Assembly (NCBI RefSeq): GCF_003076135.1
Contig: NZ_QDGZ01000003.1
Span: forward strand, 248,001-312,000
DNA: 64,000 nt
Direction: 5' to 3'
Origin: Nocardioides gansuensis
Lineage (GTDB): Bacteria > Actinomycetota > Actinomycetes > Propionibacteriales > Nocardioidaceae
Position 1 is the first letter of the stretch; each line of letters begins with the position of its first letter. Both the position numbers and the translations under genes were made by a program. Shown in pieces: positions 36,509-45,046 of the stretch. The notes beneath the pieces are model-generated. The model was not told where the DNA came from and did no database searches. It saw only the letters and a list, made by a program, of their open reading frames with translations.

Positions 36509-36771
36509 TGGGTCACCAGCACGACCCCGAGGACTGCGCCGACTACCTCGAGCGCATCGTCTACCTCCTCGACAACGAGCTCGACGAGGCGGACTGCGCC
36601 CTGGTGCGCCGCCACCTGGACGAGTGCGGCCCCTGTCTGGAGAAGTACGACCTCGAGCGCACCGTGAAGGCCGTCGTCCACCGCTCCTGCGGCGAGTCGG
36701 CTCCAGAGTCGCTCCGCGAGCGGGTCCGCGTGCAGATCCGGGCCGTCCAGGTCCGCATCACCGAGGGCTGA
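36508..36771 (+). CDS. rsrA: Zinc-binding redox anti-sigma factor RsrA
   Basis: An 87-residue ZAS protein. [20 protein letters not shown] starts the domain, and [19 protein letters not shown] has the H-x3-C-x2-C motif that binds zinc. A further Cys is in [11 protein letters not shown]. In Streptomyces, oxidation forms a disulfide, zinc is released and SigR is set free. Size and position are those of rsrA. Confidence 0.95.
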   Translation: MGHQHDPEDCADYLERIVYLLDNELDEADCALVRRHLDECGPCLEKYDLERTVKAVVHRSCGESAPESLRERVRVQIRAVQVRITEG

Positions 36772-36841
36772 TTCGCACATCACCGGGGCATTTGAGAGGA
36801 TGCTCCGACGCCCGATTCTGGGCCAGACGATGGAGGACACC

Positions 36842-36916
36842 ATGGGCAAGACCGGCCGCAAGCGCCGCGCTCGCCGCAAGAAGGGCGCGAACCACGGCAA
36901 GCGCCCCAACGCCTGA
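36842..36916 (+). CDS. Ribosomal protein bL37
   Basis: A 24-residue, highly basic peptide: MGKTGRKRRARRKKGANHGK followed by RPNA. This matches bL37, the small actinobacterial 50S protein first seen in mycobacterial ribosome structures. GGAGGA is ten bases before the ATG. It is often missed by gene finders. An ATG four codons earlier overlaps the ribosome-binding site and is less likely. A terminator follows. Confidence 0.9.
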   Translation: MGKTGRKRRARRKKGANHGKRPNA

Positions 36917-36931
36917 GCGCACCAGACGACG

Positions 36932-36958
36932 GACCCCCGAGCCAGCCGGCCGGGGGTT
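36932..36958 (+). terminator. Terminator after bL37
   Basis: ACCCCCG at 36933-36939 pairs with CGGGGGT at 36951-36957, with an inner GCC/GGC stem between them. A short T pair follows. It lies 16 bases after the bL37 stop and before the convergent thioesterase gene. Confidence 0.6.
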
Positions 36959-36987
36959 CGCTGCTTGCCGGGGACCTCGTACGGCGC

Positions 36988-37356
36988 TCAGCGCACCCGC
37001 GCCAGGAAGCGCTCCGCGTCCACGACCACCCGGGTCACCTCGCCCGACGCCACGACCCGGCCGTCCCCGGTGTGCCGCGCCGCGACGGTGAAGCGGTGCA
37101 GCCGGCCGTCGACGTGCACCTCCGACGCCGTGACCTCCACCTCCGCGCCCACCGGGGACGCCGCGAGGTGCTCGAGGGAGATCCGCGTGCCGACGCTGGT
37201 CGACCCCTCGGCCAGGGTCGGCTCGAGCGCGGCGCACGTGGCCGCCTCGCACCAGGCGAGCACGCGCGGGGTGCCGAGCACCGGCAGGGAGCCGCTGCCC
37301 ACCGCCTCGGCGGTGTCGGCGTCGGTCACGGTGAAGAGCAGGGTGGCGTCGCTCAT
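36988..37356 (-). CDS. Hotdog-fold thioesterase (FlK-like)
   Basis: A 122-residue hotdog protein: MSDATLLFTVTDADTAEAVG, then VLGTPRVLAWCEAATCAALE (the long helix with active-site residues) and STSVGTRISLEHLAASPVGA. The pattern resembles fluoroacetyl-CoA thioesterase-like proteins that hydrolyse small acyl-CoAs; the natural substrate is unknown. Its ATG overlaps the stop of the GNAT gene. Confidence 0.8.
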   Translation of the reverse strand: MSDATLLFTVTDADTAEAVGSGSLPVLGTPRVLAWCEAATCAALEPTLAEGSTSVGTRISLEHLAASPVGAEVEVTASEVHVDGRLHRFTVAARHTGDGRVVASGEVTRVVVDAERFLARVR

Positions 37357-37835
37357 GTGAGCTCCTTCCCGAAGGCGATCAGCCGCACGCCCGGGAGGGG
37401 CTCCCAGTCGCGGTGGGGCAGCCGGACGTAGCCGAGCCGGTCGTAGACCCGATGGGCCGCGGTCATCTCCGCCAGGGAGGACAGCACCATGGCGCTCGCA
37501 CCGTGCCCGCGAGCCCGCTCCTCGCACAGGGCGGCCAGCGCCGTGCCGACCCGGCGACCGCGGGCCGCGGGGTGGACGGCCAGCATCCGGAACTCGCCCT
37601 CGTGGTCCCTGGCGAGCTCGCGCCACGGCGAGGCGGGCGGGCAGTAGGTCACGGTGCCCAGCAGCTCGGGGCCCTCCACCGCCACCCACAGCTCGGCGTC
37701 CCTGTCCCGGGCCGCGGCGTCACGCAGCCGCGCGACGTAGGGGTCGACGGCGCCGTGGGTGAACTGGGCGTACGCCGCCACGGTGAGGTCGCCGACGGCA
37801 GCGGCCTCCTCGGGTCGTGCGCGCCGGAGCTCCAT
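37353..37835 (-). CDS. GNAT-family N-acetyltransferase
   Basis: A 160-residue GNAT enzyme. GEFRMLAVHPAARGRRVGTA is motif A, with the acetyl-CoA-binding RxxGxA loop, and VLSSLAEMTAAHRVYDRLGY is motif B. The acceptor is not predictable. It is between the IlvG-like gene (one-base overlap) and the thioesterase gene, so the three form an operon. Confidence 0.88.
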   Translation of the reverse strand: MELRRARPEEAAAVGDLTVAAYAQFTHGAVDPYVARLRDAAARDRDAELWVAVEGPELLGTVTYCPPASPWRELARDHEGEFRMLAVHPAARGRRVGTALAALCEERARGHGASAMVLSSLAEMTAAHRVYDRLGYVRLPHRDWEPLPGVRLIAFGKELT

Positions 37836-39505
37836 CAGATCCCGAAGGTGTTGCGGGGGTAGGCGGCCTCCACGTCGGTGATCACGTTGACGAGGTAGGG
37901 GAGCCCGGCGGAGTAGGCGCGGTCGAGGGCGGGCCCGATCTCCTTCGGGTCGGTGACCGTCTCGCCCGCCCCGCCCAGCGCCGACACGACCGCGTCGTAC
38001 GGCGTGCGCGGGGCGAGGTCGGCGGCGACGTCGTAGCCGTAGAGCATCTGCATCGGGCCCTTCTCCAGGCCCCAGGCGGAGTTGTTGCCCATCACCATGA
38101 CGACCGGCAGCTGGTGGCGCACGAGCGTGTCGACGTCCATGAGCGAGAAGCCGGCCGCGCCGTCCCCGAGGAGCAGCGTCACTTGCGCCGACGGCCGGGC
38201 GATCCGGGCGGCGATGGCGGCGCCCAGGCCCGCACCCAGGCAGCCGTAGGGGCCCGGGTCCAGCCAGCCGCCGGGCCGCTTCGGCTCGACGTACTTACCG
38301 GCGAAGCTGACGAAGTCGCCGCCGTCGCCGATCACGACCGAGTCGTCGGCGAGCCGCGGCACCAGCTCACCGTAGATGCGTGCGGGGTGGATCGGGTCGG
38401 CCTCCGCGGAGAGCAGCTCTGCGTCGCGGGCAGCACCGGCCTTCACGAGGTCGCCCAGCTGCGCCGCCCAGTCGGTCCAGTCGGGGCGGCGCCCGAGCCG
38501 CTGCACGGCGGCCACCAGGCCGTCGAGCAGCAGCGTGAGGTCGCCCGCGGCGGAAGCGGCCAGGTCGGCGTGCCCGGAGACCTGGCCGGGGGCATCGGCG
38601 AGATGGACGACGCGGGGCGGTGTCGCGCCGTCCTTGCCGCCGAAGACGCCGTAGCCGAGCCGGAAGTCCAGCGGGGTGCCGACCACGACGACCAGGTCGG
38701 CACCGCCGAGCGCGGCCCCGCGGGCCTTGGTCACCAGCAGGCGGTGACCGCCCGGCACGACACCGCGGCCCATGCCGTTGGTCAGGGTGGGGATCCCCAA
38801 GGTCTCGACCAGGCGCAGCGCCGACTCCTCCGCGCGGTCGGCCCAGACGTCGGTGCCGAGCACCAGCACCGGCCGGGAGGCCGCGCCGAGGAGCGCCGCG
38901 ACCCGGCCAAGCTCGTCGCCGTCGGGCTCGAGCGGCGCGGCCTGCGGGATGACGGGCGCCGGCCCCGTCGAGGCGTTGAAGAACTCGTCCATCGGCACGT
39001 CGACGAAGACCGGGCCGCGGTGCGACGATCCGGCGAGGGTGAACGCCTCGTCCATCCCGGCCAGCACCTCACCGGCGGTGTGCAAGGTGCGCGCCGACTT
39101 CGCCACCGGGGCCACGATCGGCACGTGGTCGAGCTCCTGGAGGCTGCCGGAGCCCCAGCGTTTGGCGGGGGCGCGACCGCCGACGACGACCATCGGGGAG
39201 CCGGCGAACTGCGCCTGGGCGATCGCGCTGACCCCGTTGGTGACACCCGGGCCGGCGGTCAGCACCGCAAGCCCCGGTGTCCGCGTCAGCTTGCCGGTCG
39301 CCTCGGCCGCGAACGCCGCCGTCTGCTCGTGCCGCACGTCGACCAGGCGCATGGGCGGGTCGGCCTTGACCGCTCCGTCGTACATCGGGAACACGTGAGC
39401 GCCGGAGAGCGTGAACATCGTCTCGACGCCGTGCGCGCGGGCGACTGCCACGGCGAGCTGGCCGCTGTGCCCGGAGATGTCGACGGGAGAGGTCTGCTCG
39501 GTCAT
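37835..39505 (-). CDS. Thiamine-diphosphate enzyme, acetolactate synthase-like (IlvG type)
   Basis: A 556-residue ThDP enzyme that closely follows the mycobacterial protein annotated IlvG: TLSGAHVFPMYDG, VDVRHEQTAAFAAEATGKLT with the catalytic Glu, GGRAPAKRWGSGSLQELDHV, and the ThDP motif GDGAAGFSLMDVDTLVRH through GNNSAWGLEKGP. The family includes acetolactate synthase-like and oxalyl-CoA decarboxylase-like enzymes; without an IlvN partner here, a role in branched-chain amino-acid synthesis is uncertain. Confidence 0.88.
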   Translation of the reverse strand: MTEQTSPVDISGHSGQLAVAVARAHGVETMFTLSGAHVFPMYDGAVKADPPMRLVDVRHEQTAAFAAEATGKLTRTPGLAVLTAGPGVTNGVSAIAQAQFAGSPMVVVGGRAPAKRWGSGSLQELDHVPIVAPVAKSARTLHTAGEVLAGMDEAFTLAGSSHRGPVFVDVPMDEFFNASTGPAPVIPQAAPLEPDGDELGRVAALLGAASRPVLVLGTDVWADRAEESALRLVETLGIPTLTNGMGRGVVPGGHRLLVTKARGAALGGADLVVVVGTPLDFRLGYGVFGGKDGATPPRVVHLADAPGQVSGHADLAASAAGDLTLLLDGLVAAVQRLGRRPDWTDWAAQLGDLVKAGAARDAELLSAEADPIHPARIYGELVPRLADDSVVIGDGGDFVSFAGKYVEPKRPGGWLDPGPYGCLGAGLGAAIAARIARPSAQVTLLLGDGAAGFSLMDVDTLVRHQLPVVMVMGNNSAWGLEKGPMQMLYGYDVAADLAPRTPYDAVVSALGGAGETVTDPKEIGPALDRAYSAGLPYLVNVITDVEAAYPRNTFGI

Positions 39506-39514
39506 GCCCGCAGG

Positions 39515-40360
39515 CTAATGGGGGGCAAGGAACGGCGCGTTGGTGGCGCGCAGCGCGTCGACCAGCACCAGGATCAGGTCGGGCCGCACCTGCGGCGGCT
39601 CGGGTGCGAGCGAGAGCTGGAGGTAGAGCGCGCGCAGGAACGCCTGGGGGTTGGCGGTCGCGGCGTAGGGGTCGCCGGCGCCGCCGAGCCGGTGGGGGCT
39701 CGCCCCTGCGGCGATTCGGGCGATCCAGGGCTCGAGCACCTTGAGACCCACGACGTTGCGGCGCAGCACCGCCATCGTGGCCGCCGCGATCCGGTCGGGC
39801 TCGCCGGAGGTGAGGACCGGCGTGCCCGGCCGCAGCAGCCGGTCGGCGATCACGTCGAGGACCACGGTCAGCTCGTTGCCGGCCAGGTGCGGAGACTGCG
39901 CGAGCGTGCCGACTGCGTCGGCGCCGTGGGCCACCGCGTGCGCCCAGCCCTTCGCGGGCACGTAGCCGCGGCAGTCGCGCTCGCGGACGAACCACGACGC
40001 GAGCCGGTCGCCCCACTCGAGGACCTTGCCGCCGGGGACGCGGTGCTGGTCGGTGGTGCGGGCGATGACCTCGCCGAGCACCAGCGCCGAGAAGCTGCGC
40101 CGGAACACGGTGTCGGTGCCCGACTCACCGATTCCGACGGACAGGCCGGCCGCGATGCCGTCACCCAGGCCGACGAGCAGGTCGTCGTAGACGCCGCGGG
40201 CGATCCAGGTGACCAGAGCAGGGAAGGCGATGCCGTCGCGACGGGCGGGGTCGGGGTCGCCGAGCATCGTCGTCAGCTCGGCCGTCAGGTCGTCGAGTGG
40301 CCGGTCGCCAGGGACCGCCAACCCGGTCCTCATGACCTCGTCCCAGTAGGTCATCCCCAT
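39515..40360 (-). CDS. DUF2785 protein
   Basis: A 281-residue helical protein with the DUF2785 pattern: FPALVTWIARGVYDDLLVGL, FRRSFSALVLGEVIARTTDQ, then SWFVRERDCRGYVPAKGWAH and AVAHGADAVGTLAQSPHL. No catalytic role is known. It is read from the same strand as the IlvG-like gene, nine bases upstream. Confidence 0.85.
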   Translation of the reverse strand: MGMTYWDEVMRTGLAVPGDRPLDDLTAELTTMLGDPDPARRDGIAFPALVTWIARGVYDDLLVGLGDGIAAGLSVGIGESGTDTVFRRSFSALVLGEVIARTTDQHRVPGGKVLEWGDRLASWFVRERDCRGYVPAKGWAHAVAHGADAVGTLAQSPHLAGNELTVVLDVIADRLLRPGTPVLTSGEPDRIAAATMAVLRRNVVGLKVLEPWIARIAAGASPHRLGGAGDPYAATANPQAFLRALYLQLSLAPEPPQVRPDLILVLVDALRATNAPFLAPH

Positions 40361-40418
40361 GCGGGCAATCCTGCCAGTCGCCGCCAGCCGGGCGCACGCC
40401 GGTCCCGGACGCAGGGCC

Positions 40419-40424
40419 TACGCT
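40419..40424 (+). promoter_or_regulatory. -10 element for a leaderless pdtaS transcript
   Basis: TACGCT spans positions -12 to -7 relative to the GTG at 40431, so transcription would begin at the start codon itself. No ribosome-binding site is present, which fits leaderless translation. Confidence 0.5.
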
Positions 40425-40430
40425 GGGGCC

Positions 40431-41906
40431 GTGCCGTCCCTGCTCGAGCTCGTGAACGCCCACACCGACCTCGACAGCGATGACGTCGCCTGGCTGCAGC
40501 TGCTGATGGCCGACTGGCAGATCATCGCCGACCTGTCGTTCGCGGACCTCGTGCTGTGGCTGCCCGACAAGGAGGGCAAGGGCTTCTGGGCGGCCGGCCA
40601 GATGCGGCCGACCACGGGCCCGACGGCACTCGTCGACGACGTGCTCGGCACGTTCGTGCCCGTCGGCCGCCGCCGGATGCTCGACCAGGCCTACGAGCTG
40701 GGCCGCCTGGTGCGGGAGGGCGATCCCGAGTGGCGCGACGACGTCCCCGTGCGCGTCGAGGTCATCCCCGTACGCCGCGCCGGCAGGGTGATCGCGGTCG
40801 TGGCCCGCAACACCAACCTGCTCGGCGTACGCACTCCGAGCCGGCTCGAGCTGTCCTACCTGCAGACCGCGGCCGACCTCACGCAGATGATCGCCTCCGG
40901 CCACTTCCCGCAGCCGCGGCAGCGCAGCGACCACGCCGACTCACCGCGGGTGGGAGACGGGTTCCTGCGTCTCGACGCCGCGGGCCGCGTGGTCTACGCC
41001 AGCCCCAACGCCCAGTCCGCCTACCGGCGCCTCGGCCTCACCGGCGACCTCAGCGGGCAGGTGCTCGCCGACCTCACCCGGGACCTGGTGCCCGTGCGGC
41101 GGCGCCCCGACGAGGAGACGCTCAGCGCGGTGCTCGGCGGCCGGGCCGACCGGGAGGGCGAGTTCGGCTCCGACGAGGTGTGGATGATCGTGCGGAGCAT
41201 CCCGTTGCGGCCGCACGGCGACCGGATCGGGGCCCTGGTCCTCGTGCGCGACGTGACCGAGCTGCGCCGCCGCGACCGCGAGCTGGTGACCAAGGACGCC
41301 ACGATCCGCGAGATCCACCACCGGGTGAAGAACAACCTGCAGACGGTCGCCGCCCTGCTGCGCCTCCAGGCCCGCCGCATCGGCGAGCCCGCGGCCCGGT
41401 CGGCTCTGGAGGAGGCGGTGCGACGGGTCGGCTCGATCGCGATCGTGCACGAGACACTCAGCCACGCGGTCGAGGAGAGCGTCGACTTCGACGAGATCGT
41501 CGACCGCCTCTCCCGCATGGTGACCGAGGTCAGCGTGGCGGGGGAGCGGGTGCGGGTGCTGCGCGAGGGCAGCTTCGGCGTGCTGCCCTCCGAGATCGCC
41601 ACACCCCTGGCGATGGTGGTGACCGAGGTGCTGCAGAACGCCGTGGAGCATGGCTACTCCGACCTCGCCGACGACGCGAAGGGACGCGTCGTCGTCACGG
41701 CACGGCGACTGGTCGGCCGGCTGCACGTGATCATCGCGGACGACGGGCACGGCCTTCCGGCCGGCTTCGACCTCGACGGGTCGACCAACCTGGGCCTGTC
41801 CATCGTGCGCACGCTCGTGGAGTCCGAGCTCGGCGGCATCCTGGAGATCGGCGACGCCGTGCCGGGTCCCGGCGCGCGCGTCCAGGTGGACCTCCCGCTC
41901 GACTGA
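40431..41906 (+). CDS. pdtaS: Sensor histidine kinase PdtaS
   Basis: A 491-residue soluble sensor kinase: N-terminal GAF-like domain (residues about 1-150), a PAS domain (about 170-285), then a HisKA_2/HATPase catalytic part with IREIHHRVKNNLQTVAALLR (phospho-acceptor His), VVTEVLQNAVEHGYSD and IADDGHGLPAGFDL. This is the PdtaS layout in mycobacteria, where the kinase phosphorylates an RNA-binding antiterminator, PdtaR. No pdtaR is next to it here. Confidence 0.93.
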   Translation: MPSLLELVNAHTDLDSDDVAWLQLLMADWQIIADLSFADLVLWLPDKEGKGFWAAGQMRPTTGPTALVDDVLGTFVPVGRRRMLDQAYELGRLVREGDPEWRDDVPVRVEVIPVRRAGRVIAVVARNTNLLGVRTPSRLELSYLQTAADLTQMIASGHFPQPRQRSDHADSPRVGDGFLRLDAAGRVVYASPNAQSAYRRLGLTGDLSGQVLADLTRDLVPVRRRPDEETLSAVLGGRADREGEFGSDEVWMIVRSIPLRPHGDRIGALVLVRDVTELRRRDRELVTKDATIREIHHRVKNNLQTVAALLRLQARRIGEPAARSALEEAVRRVGSIAIVHETLSHAVEESVDFDEIVDRLSRMVTEVSVAGERVRVLREGSFGVLPSEIATPLAMVVTEVLQNAVEHGYSDLADDAKGRVVVTARRLVGRLHVIIADDGHGLPAGFDLDGSTNLGLSIVRTLVESELGGILEIGDAVPGPGARVQVDLPLD

Positions 41907-41922
41907 CCCTCCGCCGGGTGCC

Positions 41923-42174
41923 TCAGGCCGTGCGGATGCGCGCCCGCGCGTTGCGACGCTTGAGCGCGCGGCGCTCGTCCTCGCTCAGCCCACCCCAGAC
42001 GCCGTGGTCCTGTCCAGCCTCCAGCGCCCACGCGAGACACTGCTCGCGCACCTCGCAGCGACGGCACACCTGCTTGGCCTCCTCGATCTGGAGGATGGCC
42101 GGACCGGTGTTGCCGATCGGGAAGAACAGCTCCGGGTCCTCGTCGAGGCAAGCAGAGCGGCTGCGCCAATCCAT
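41923..42174 (-). CDS. whiB1: WhiB1-type iron-sulfur transcription factor
   Basis: An 83-residue WhiB protein with four Cys ligands for a 4Fe-4S cluster: Cys9 in SRSACLDEDPELFFP, then QVCRRCEVREQCLAW. GVWGG follows and the basic tail RRALKRRNARARIRTA binds DNA. The match to mycobacterial WhiB1 runs through the whole length. WhiB1 is essential there, binds the housekeeping sigma factor and reacts with nitric oxide. It is convergent with pdtaS, 16 bases apart. Confidence 0.95.
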   Translation of the reverse strand: MDWRSRSACLDEDPELFFPIGNTGPAILQIEEAKQVCRRCEVREQCLAWALEAGQDHGVWGGLSEDERRALKRRNARARIRTA

Positions 42175-42355
42175 GGCAGGGGGTTCCTACTTTCACGTTG
42201 AAGCGGGGGGTACGAGCGCACGGGATCTCCCACACGTCCGTATTTCGGGCACGGGTCTATTGCACGCGTTCACGAGCGCACCCCCAGACTGGCAACAGAT
42301 GCTCTCACACACAAGCCCTGAGCCGGTCGCGTCGCTCACAGGCTGGCGCGGCGTC

Positions 42356-42361
42356 TAGGGT
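42356..42361 (+). promoter_or_regulatory. -10 element for a leaderless transcript
   Basis: TAGGGT ends seven bases before the GTG at 42369, so the transcript probably begins at the codon. The rest of the 194-base gap from whiB1 holds no gene. Confidence 0.4.
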
Positions 42362-42368
42362 GTGGCGC

Positions 42369-42761
42369 GTGATCGGCCCCCGCCAGCTCGACGTACCTCC
42401 GCCTCTCGTGACCGCGGCGTCGCTCGTCGCGGTGGAGGCGCTGCTGGTGGTCCTGTTCGCGGTGGCCGAGCTCGCGAACGTGTCGAGCCAGCGCCTCACG
42501 ATGGGCCTGACCACGTCGCTGTTCTTCGCGGCGTACGGCGCGGGGCTGGGGTTGTGTGCCTGGGCGCTCACGCGCCGCCGGGCGTGGGCTCGCGGGCCGG
42601 TGCTGCTCGCCCAGCTGATCTGGCTCGGCCTGGCCTGGAACTTCCGCGGCGGCGACACCCTGCTCGTCGCGATCGGCCTGGCGGTGGTCGCCGTCGTGGT
42701 CATCGCCGGCCTGCTCCACCCCGCCAGCATGGAGGCGCTGGACTCCGACCGGGACGCCTGA
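42369..42761 (+). CDS. Four-helix membrane protein, unknown function
   Basis: A 130-residue protein with four hydrophobic segments, starting VIGPRQLDVPPPLVTAASLV and containing LTTSLFFAAYGAGLGLCAWA and LLVAIGLAVVAVVVIAGLL. It is of a kind common and uncharacterised in actinobacteria. GTG 42369 is chosen because of the -10 element just upstream; GTG 42360 is possible. Confidence 0.7.
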   Translation: MIGPRQLDVPPPLVTAASLVAVEALLVVLFAVAELANVSSQRLTMGLTTSLFFAAYGAGLGLCAWALTRRRAWARGPVLLAQLIWLGLAWNFRGGDTLLVAIGLAVVAVVVIAGLLHPASMEALDSDRDA

Positions 42762-42782
42762 GCGCACCGCGGCTGAGGTCGC

Positions 42783-43622
42783 TCAGTCGGCCTCGAGCGA
42801 CTGGCGCAGCTGGGCGAGCGTGCGGGTGAGCAGCCGCGAGACGTGCATCTGCGAGACCCCGATCTCCTCCGCGATCTGCGACTGGGTCATGTTGCGGAAG
42901 AAGCGGAGCAGCAGGATGCGCTTCTCGCGCTCGCCCAGCCCCTCGAGCAACGGCTTGACCGACTCGCGGATCTCGACGTGCTCGAGGCCCGCGTCGTCGA
43001 TGCCCAGCGAGTCGAGCATGCTCGGCGGCCCGTCGCCCGAGTCGTCGGAGGCGTCGAGGGACAGGGTGCTGTAGGCGTTGGCCGACTCGATGCCCTCGAC
43101 GATCTCCTCGACCGTGCAGCCGATCGCCTCGGCCAGCTCGCGGGGTGTGGGAGAGCGGCCGAGCTTGTGGGAGAGCTCGGCGGCCGTGGAGCCGATCTGC
43201 ATGCGCAGCTCCTGGAGCCGCCGAGGCACGCGGATGGCCCAGCCCTTGTCGCGGAAGTAGCGCTTGATCTCGCCGATGATCGTGGGCGTCGCATAGGTGG
43301 AGAACTCCACGCCCCGGTCGGTCTCGAAGCGGTCGATCGCCTTGATCAGGCCGATCGTGCCCACCTGGACGAGGTCCTCATGCGGCTCCCCACGGTTGCG
43401 GAACCGGCGCGCGCAGTGCTCCACCAGCGGCAGGTGGAGGTGCACCAGCTCGTCGCGCGCCACGGAGCGCTCCGCGTCCGTCCCGTCACCGAGCAGCTGC
43501 TGGAAGAGCGCCGCGCTGCGTCGCCGGGTGACCTCGAGCGTCGTCTGCGGCAGCTCGTCCTCGATCCCTTCGTCCACGGCCGGCACCCTGGCCCCCATCG
43601 TGACGTCCCCCGAGTCGTCCAT
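42783..43622 (-). CDS. SigB/SigF-family alternative sigma factor
   Basis: A 279-residue group 3 sigma factor. Region 2 includes EHCARRFRNRGEPHEDLVQV, GTIGLIKAIDRFETDRGVEF and STYATPTIIGEIKRYFRDKG; region 3 is WAIRVPRRLQELRMQ; region 4 ends NMTQSQIAEEIGVSQMHVSR. Such factors direct general-stress or developmental genes. ATG 43622 is chosen since GAGGATGG just precedes it; the ATG at 43628 would be too close. It lies eight bases after the RsbW-like gene. Confidence 0.9.
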   Translation of the reverse strand: MDDSGDVTMGARVPAVDEGIEDELPQTTLEVTRRRSAALFQQLLGDGTDAERSVARDELVHLHLPLVEHCARRFRNRGEPHEDLVQVGTIGLIKAIDRFETDRGVEFSTYATPTIIGEIKRYFRDKGWAIRVPRRLQELRMQIGSTAAELSHKLGRSPTPRELAEAIGCTVEEIVEGIESANAYSTLSLDASDDSGDGPPSMLDSLGIDDAGLEHVEIRESVKPLLEGLGEREKRILLLRFFRNMTQSQIAEEIGVSQMHVSRLLTRTLAQLRQSLEAD

Positions 43623-43630
43623 GGCCATCC

Positions 43631-44053
43631 TCAGAGCCCGGCGCCTGCCTCGGTGGGGGCGACCTGTGAGCTCATCGAGAAGCGCACCCGGAAAACCCCA
43701 CCGGCCGACGAGGCCTCGGCGTCCGTGGCGAGCGTGTCGAGGACCTGCCACGCGAAGCTGTCGTAGTCGGGCGCCGGGTCGTCGATCGCCTGCGTCTCGA
43801 TCTGGACCTGCATCCGGCCGGGGGAGAGGAAGAACCTGCTGACCAGGTCGGCGCCGGGGTCGGCCTCGGCGAGGACGAGGGCACTGGCCTCGGCGATCGC
43901 GATGCGCAGGTCCTCGATGTCGTCGATGGTGAAGTCCAGCCGGGCCGCCAGGCCGGCCGTCGTGGTGCGGAGCACCGAGGCGAAGGCGCCGTCGGCGGGG
44001 AGGCGCAGCTCGACGTCTGCGCGCGCCTCGGTGGGGTCGTCGCTGGTGGCCAT
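43631..44053 (-). CDS. RsbW-like anti-sigma factor with degenerate kinase site
   Basis: A 140-residue protein of the GHKL/RsbW fold: TTTAGLAARLDFTIDDIEDL and RIAIAEASALVLAEADPGAD. In RsbW kinases the N-box is E-x3-N, binding ATP-Mg; here it reads EASAL, so Asn is lost, and no DxGxG is visible. It may hold the neighbouring sigma factor without phosphorylating an antagonist. The gene precedes the sigma gene. Confidence 0.82.
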   Translation of the reverse strand: MATSDDPTEARADVELRLPADGAFASVLRTTTAGLAARLDFTIDDIEDLRIAIAEASALVLAEADPGADLVSRFFLSPGRMQVQIETQAIDDPAPDYDSFAWQVLDTLATDAEASSAGGVFRVRFSMSSQVAPTEAGAGL

Positions 44054-44160
44054 CTCAGGTCGCGTCCCGTCCTGTGGGTGGAGTGGGGAGGTGCGGACAC
44101 ACTAACCGGGGCCGGCCAGCCCGTGGTCGCGCGTCGGCGGCTTGTTCTGTCGCGGCCGGG

Positions 44161-44898
44161 TTACCGGCGGCGCGGGCCGGCCGCCACGTGTGCCAGGGCG
44201 TCGGGCGCGGTCCCTCCGACCACACGCGTCACCAAGGCGTCGATGACTCGCTGGCGGCTTTGCTCGATCTGGTCGACCACGATGCGCCGGGCCTTCTCGA
44301 CGTCACCGGCGAGCATGGCGTCGTAGAGCTCGTGGTGCTCGTGCATCTGCTCGATGCTGCTGTCGCGTGCGTCGAGGCTGAGGAAGAAGAGCCGCTGCAT
44401 CTCTTCGAGGAGGTTGCCCAGCATGTGGGCCAGACGCTGGTTGCCCGTGCTTTCCGCGATCCGTACGTGCAGATTGCGGTTGTCGACGAGGAATCGTTCG
44501 TAGCTCTCCTGATCGCCGTGCACGTAGTGAGCGTGTGCAAGGTCGTGCAGGGCGGTGATGGCTTCTCGAGGTGCGCGTCGGGTGGCGAACTCGACGGCGG
44601 CCGGCTCCAGCAGCAGCCGGAGCTCGAACACGTCGTGAACGCTGGCCAGAGTGATCGGGGAGACCCGGTAGCCCTGTCTCGGCCGGACCTCTACGAACCC
44701 CTCCTGCACCAGCCGTCGCAGCGCTTCCCGGACGGGCGTCCGGCCGAACCCAGCGCTCTCGGCCAGGGCGGCCTCGCGCAGCTCTTCTCCAGGACTCAGG
44801 TCGCAGAGCAGGATCCGGCGCTTGAGGTAGTCGTATGCCTCATCGGTGCCGCTGCGGGTGGCACGCGGCTCGGTGGGACTTGTGGCGGCTCGGCTCAA
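44161..44898 (-). CDS. GntR/FCD-family transcriptional regulator
   Basis: A 245-residue regulator. The winged helix is at residues about 18-85: DEAYDYLKRRILLCDLSPGE, ALAESAGFGRTPVREALRRL and GFVEVRPRQGYRVSPI. The FCD domain follows, ending with a metal-binding pattern (DNRNLHVRIAESTGNQRLA and HHELYDAMLAGD). Such regulators respond to organic acids. It is divergent from the CDF-HAD operon across a promoter and palindrome. Confidence 0.9.
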   Translation of the reverse strand: MSRAATSPTEPRATRSGTDEAYDYLKRRILLCDLSPGEELREAALAESAGFGRTPVREALRRLVQEGFVEVRPRQGYRVSPITLASVHDVFELRLLLEPAAVEFATRRAPREAITALHDLAHAHYVHGDQESYERFLVDNRNLHVRIAESTGNQRLAHMLGNLLEEMQRLFFLSLDARDSSIEQMHEHHELYDAMLAGDVEKARRIVVDQIEQSRQRVIDALVTRVVGGTAPDALAHVAAGPRRR

Positions 44899-44917
44899 GA
44901 CGGTCCTCGGGTTTGGC

Positions 44918-44945
44918 TTGACTTACGTGGGGGGAAGCGTAATAC
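44918..44945 (+). promoter_or_regulatory. Housekeeping-type promoter of the CDF operon
   Basis: TTGACT at 44918-44923 and TAATAC at 44940-44945 are separated by 16 bases, near the sigma-70 consensus. A transcript would begin near 44952, inside the palindrome. Confidence 0.6.
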
Positions 44946-44950
44946 GGTTC

Positions 44951-44962
44951 GTGATACATCAC
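44951..44962. promoter_or_regulatory. Palindromic operator, probably for the FCD regulator
   Basis: GTGATACATCAC is a near-perfect 12-base palindrome (GTGAT, AC, ATCAC) just after the -10 element, so binding would block the promoter. Its form suits GntR/FCD operators. Confidence 0.6.
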
Positions 44963-45046
44963 AACCAACCTCACGTGACGGTCCACGGTCGATCTTCCGA
45001 GAACGGCCCGCCGCCCGAGTCGAGCAGAGAAGGACAGGGAACACCC

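Noticed and set aside
37817..40483. Long plus-strand frame opposite the IlvG-like and DUF2785 genes
   Set aside because: Antisense to well-supported genes, without motif or sensible start.
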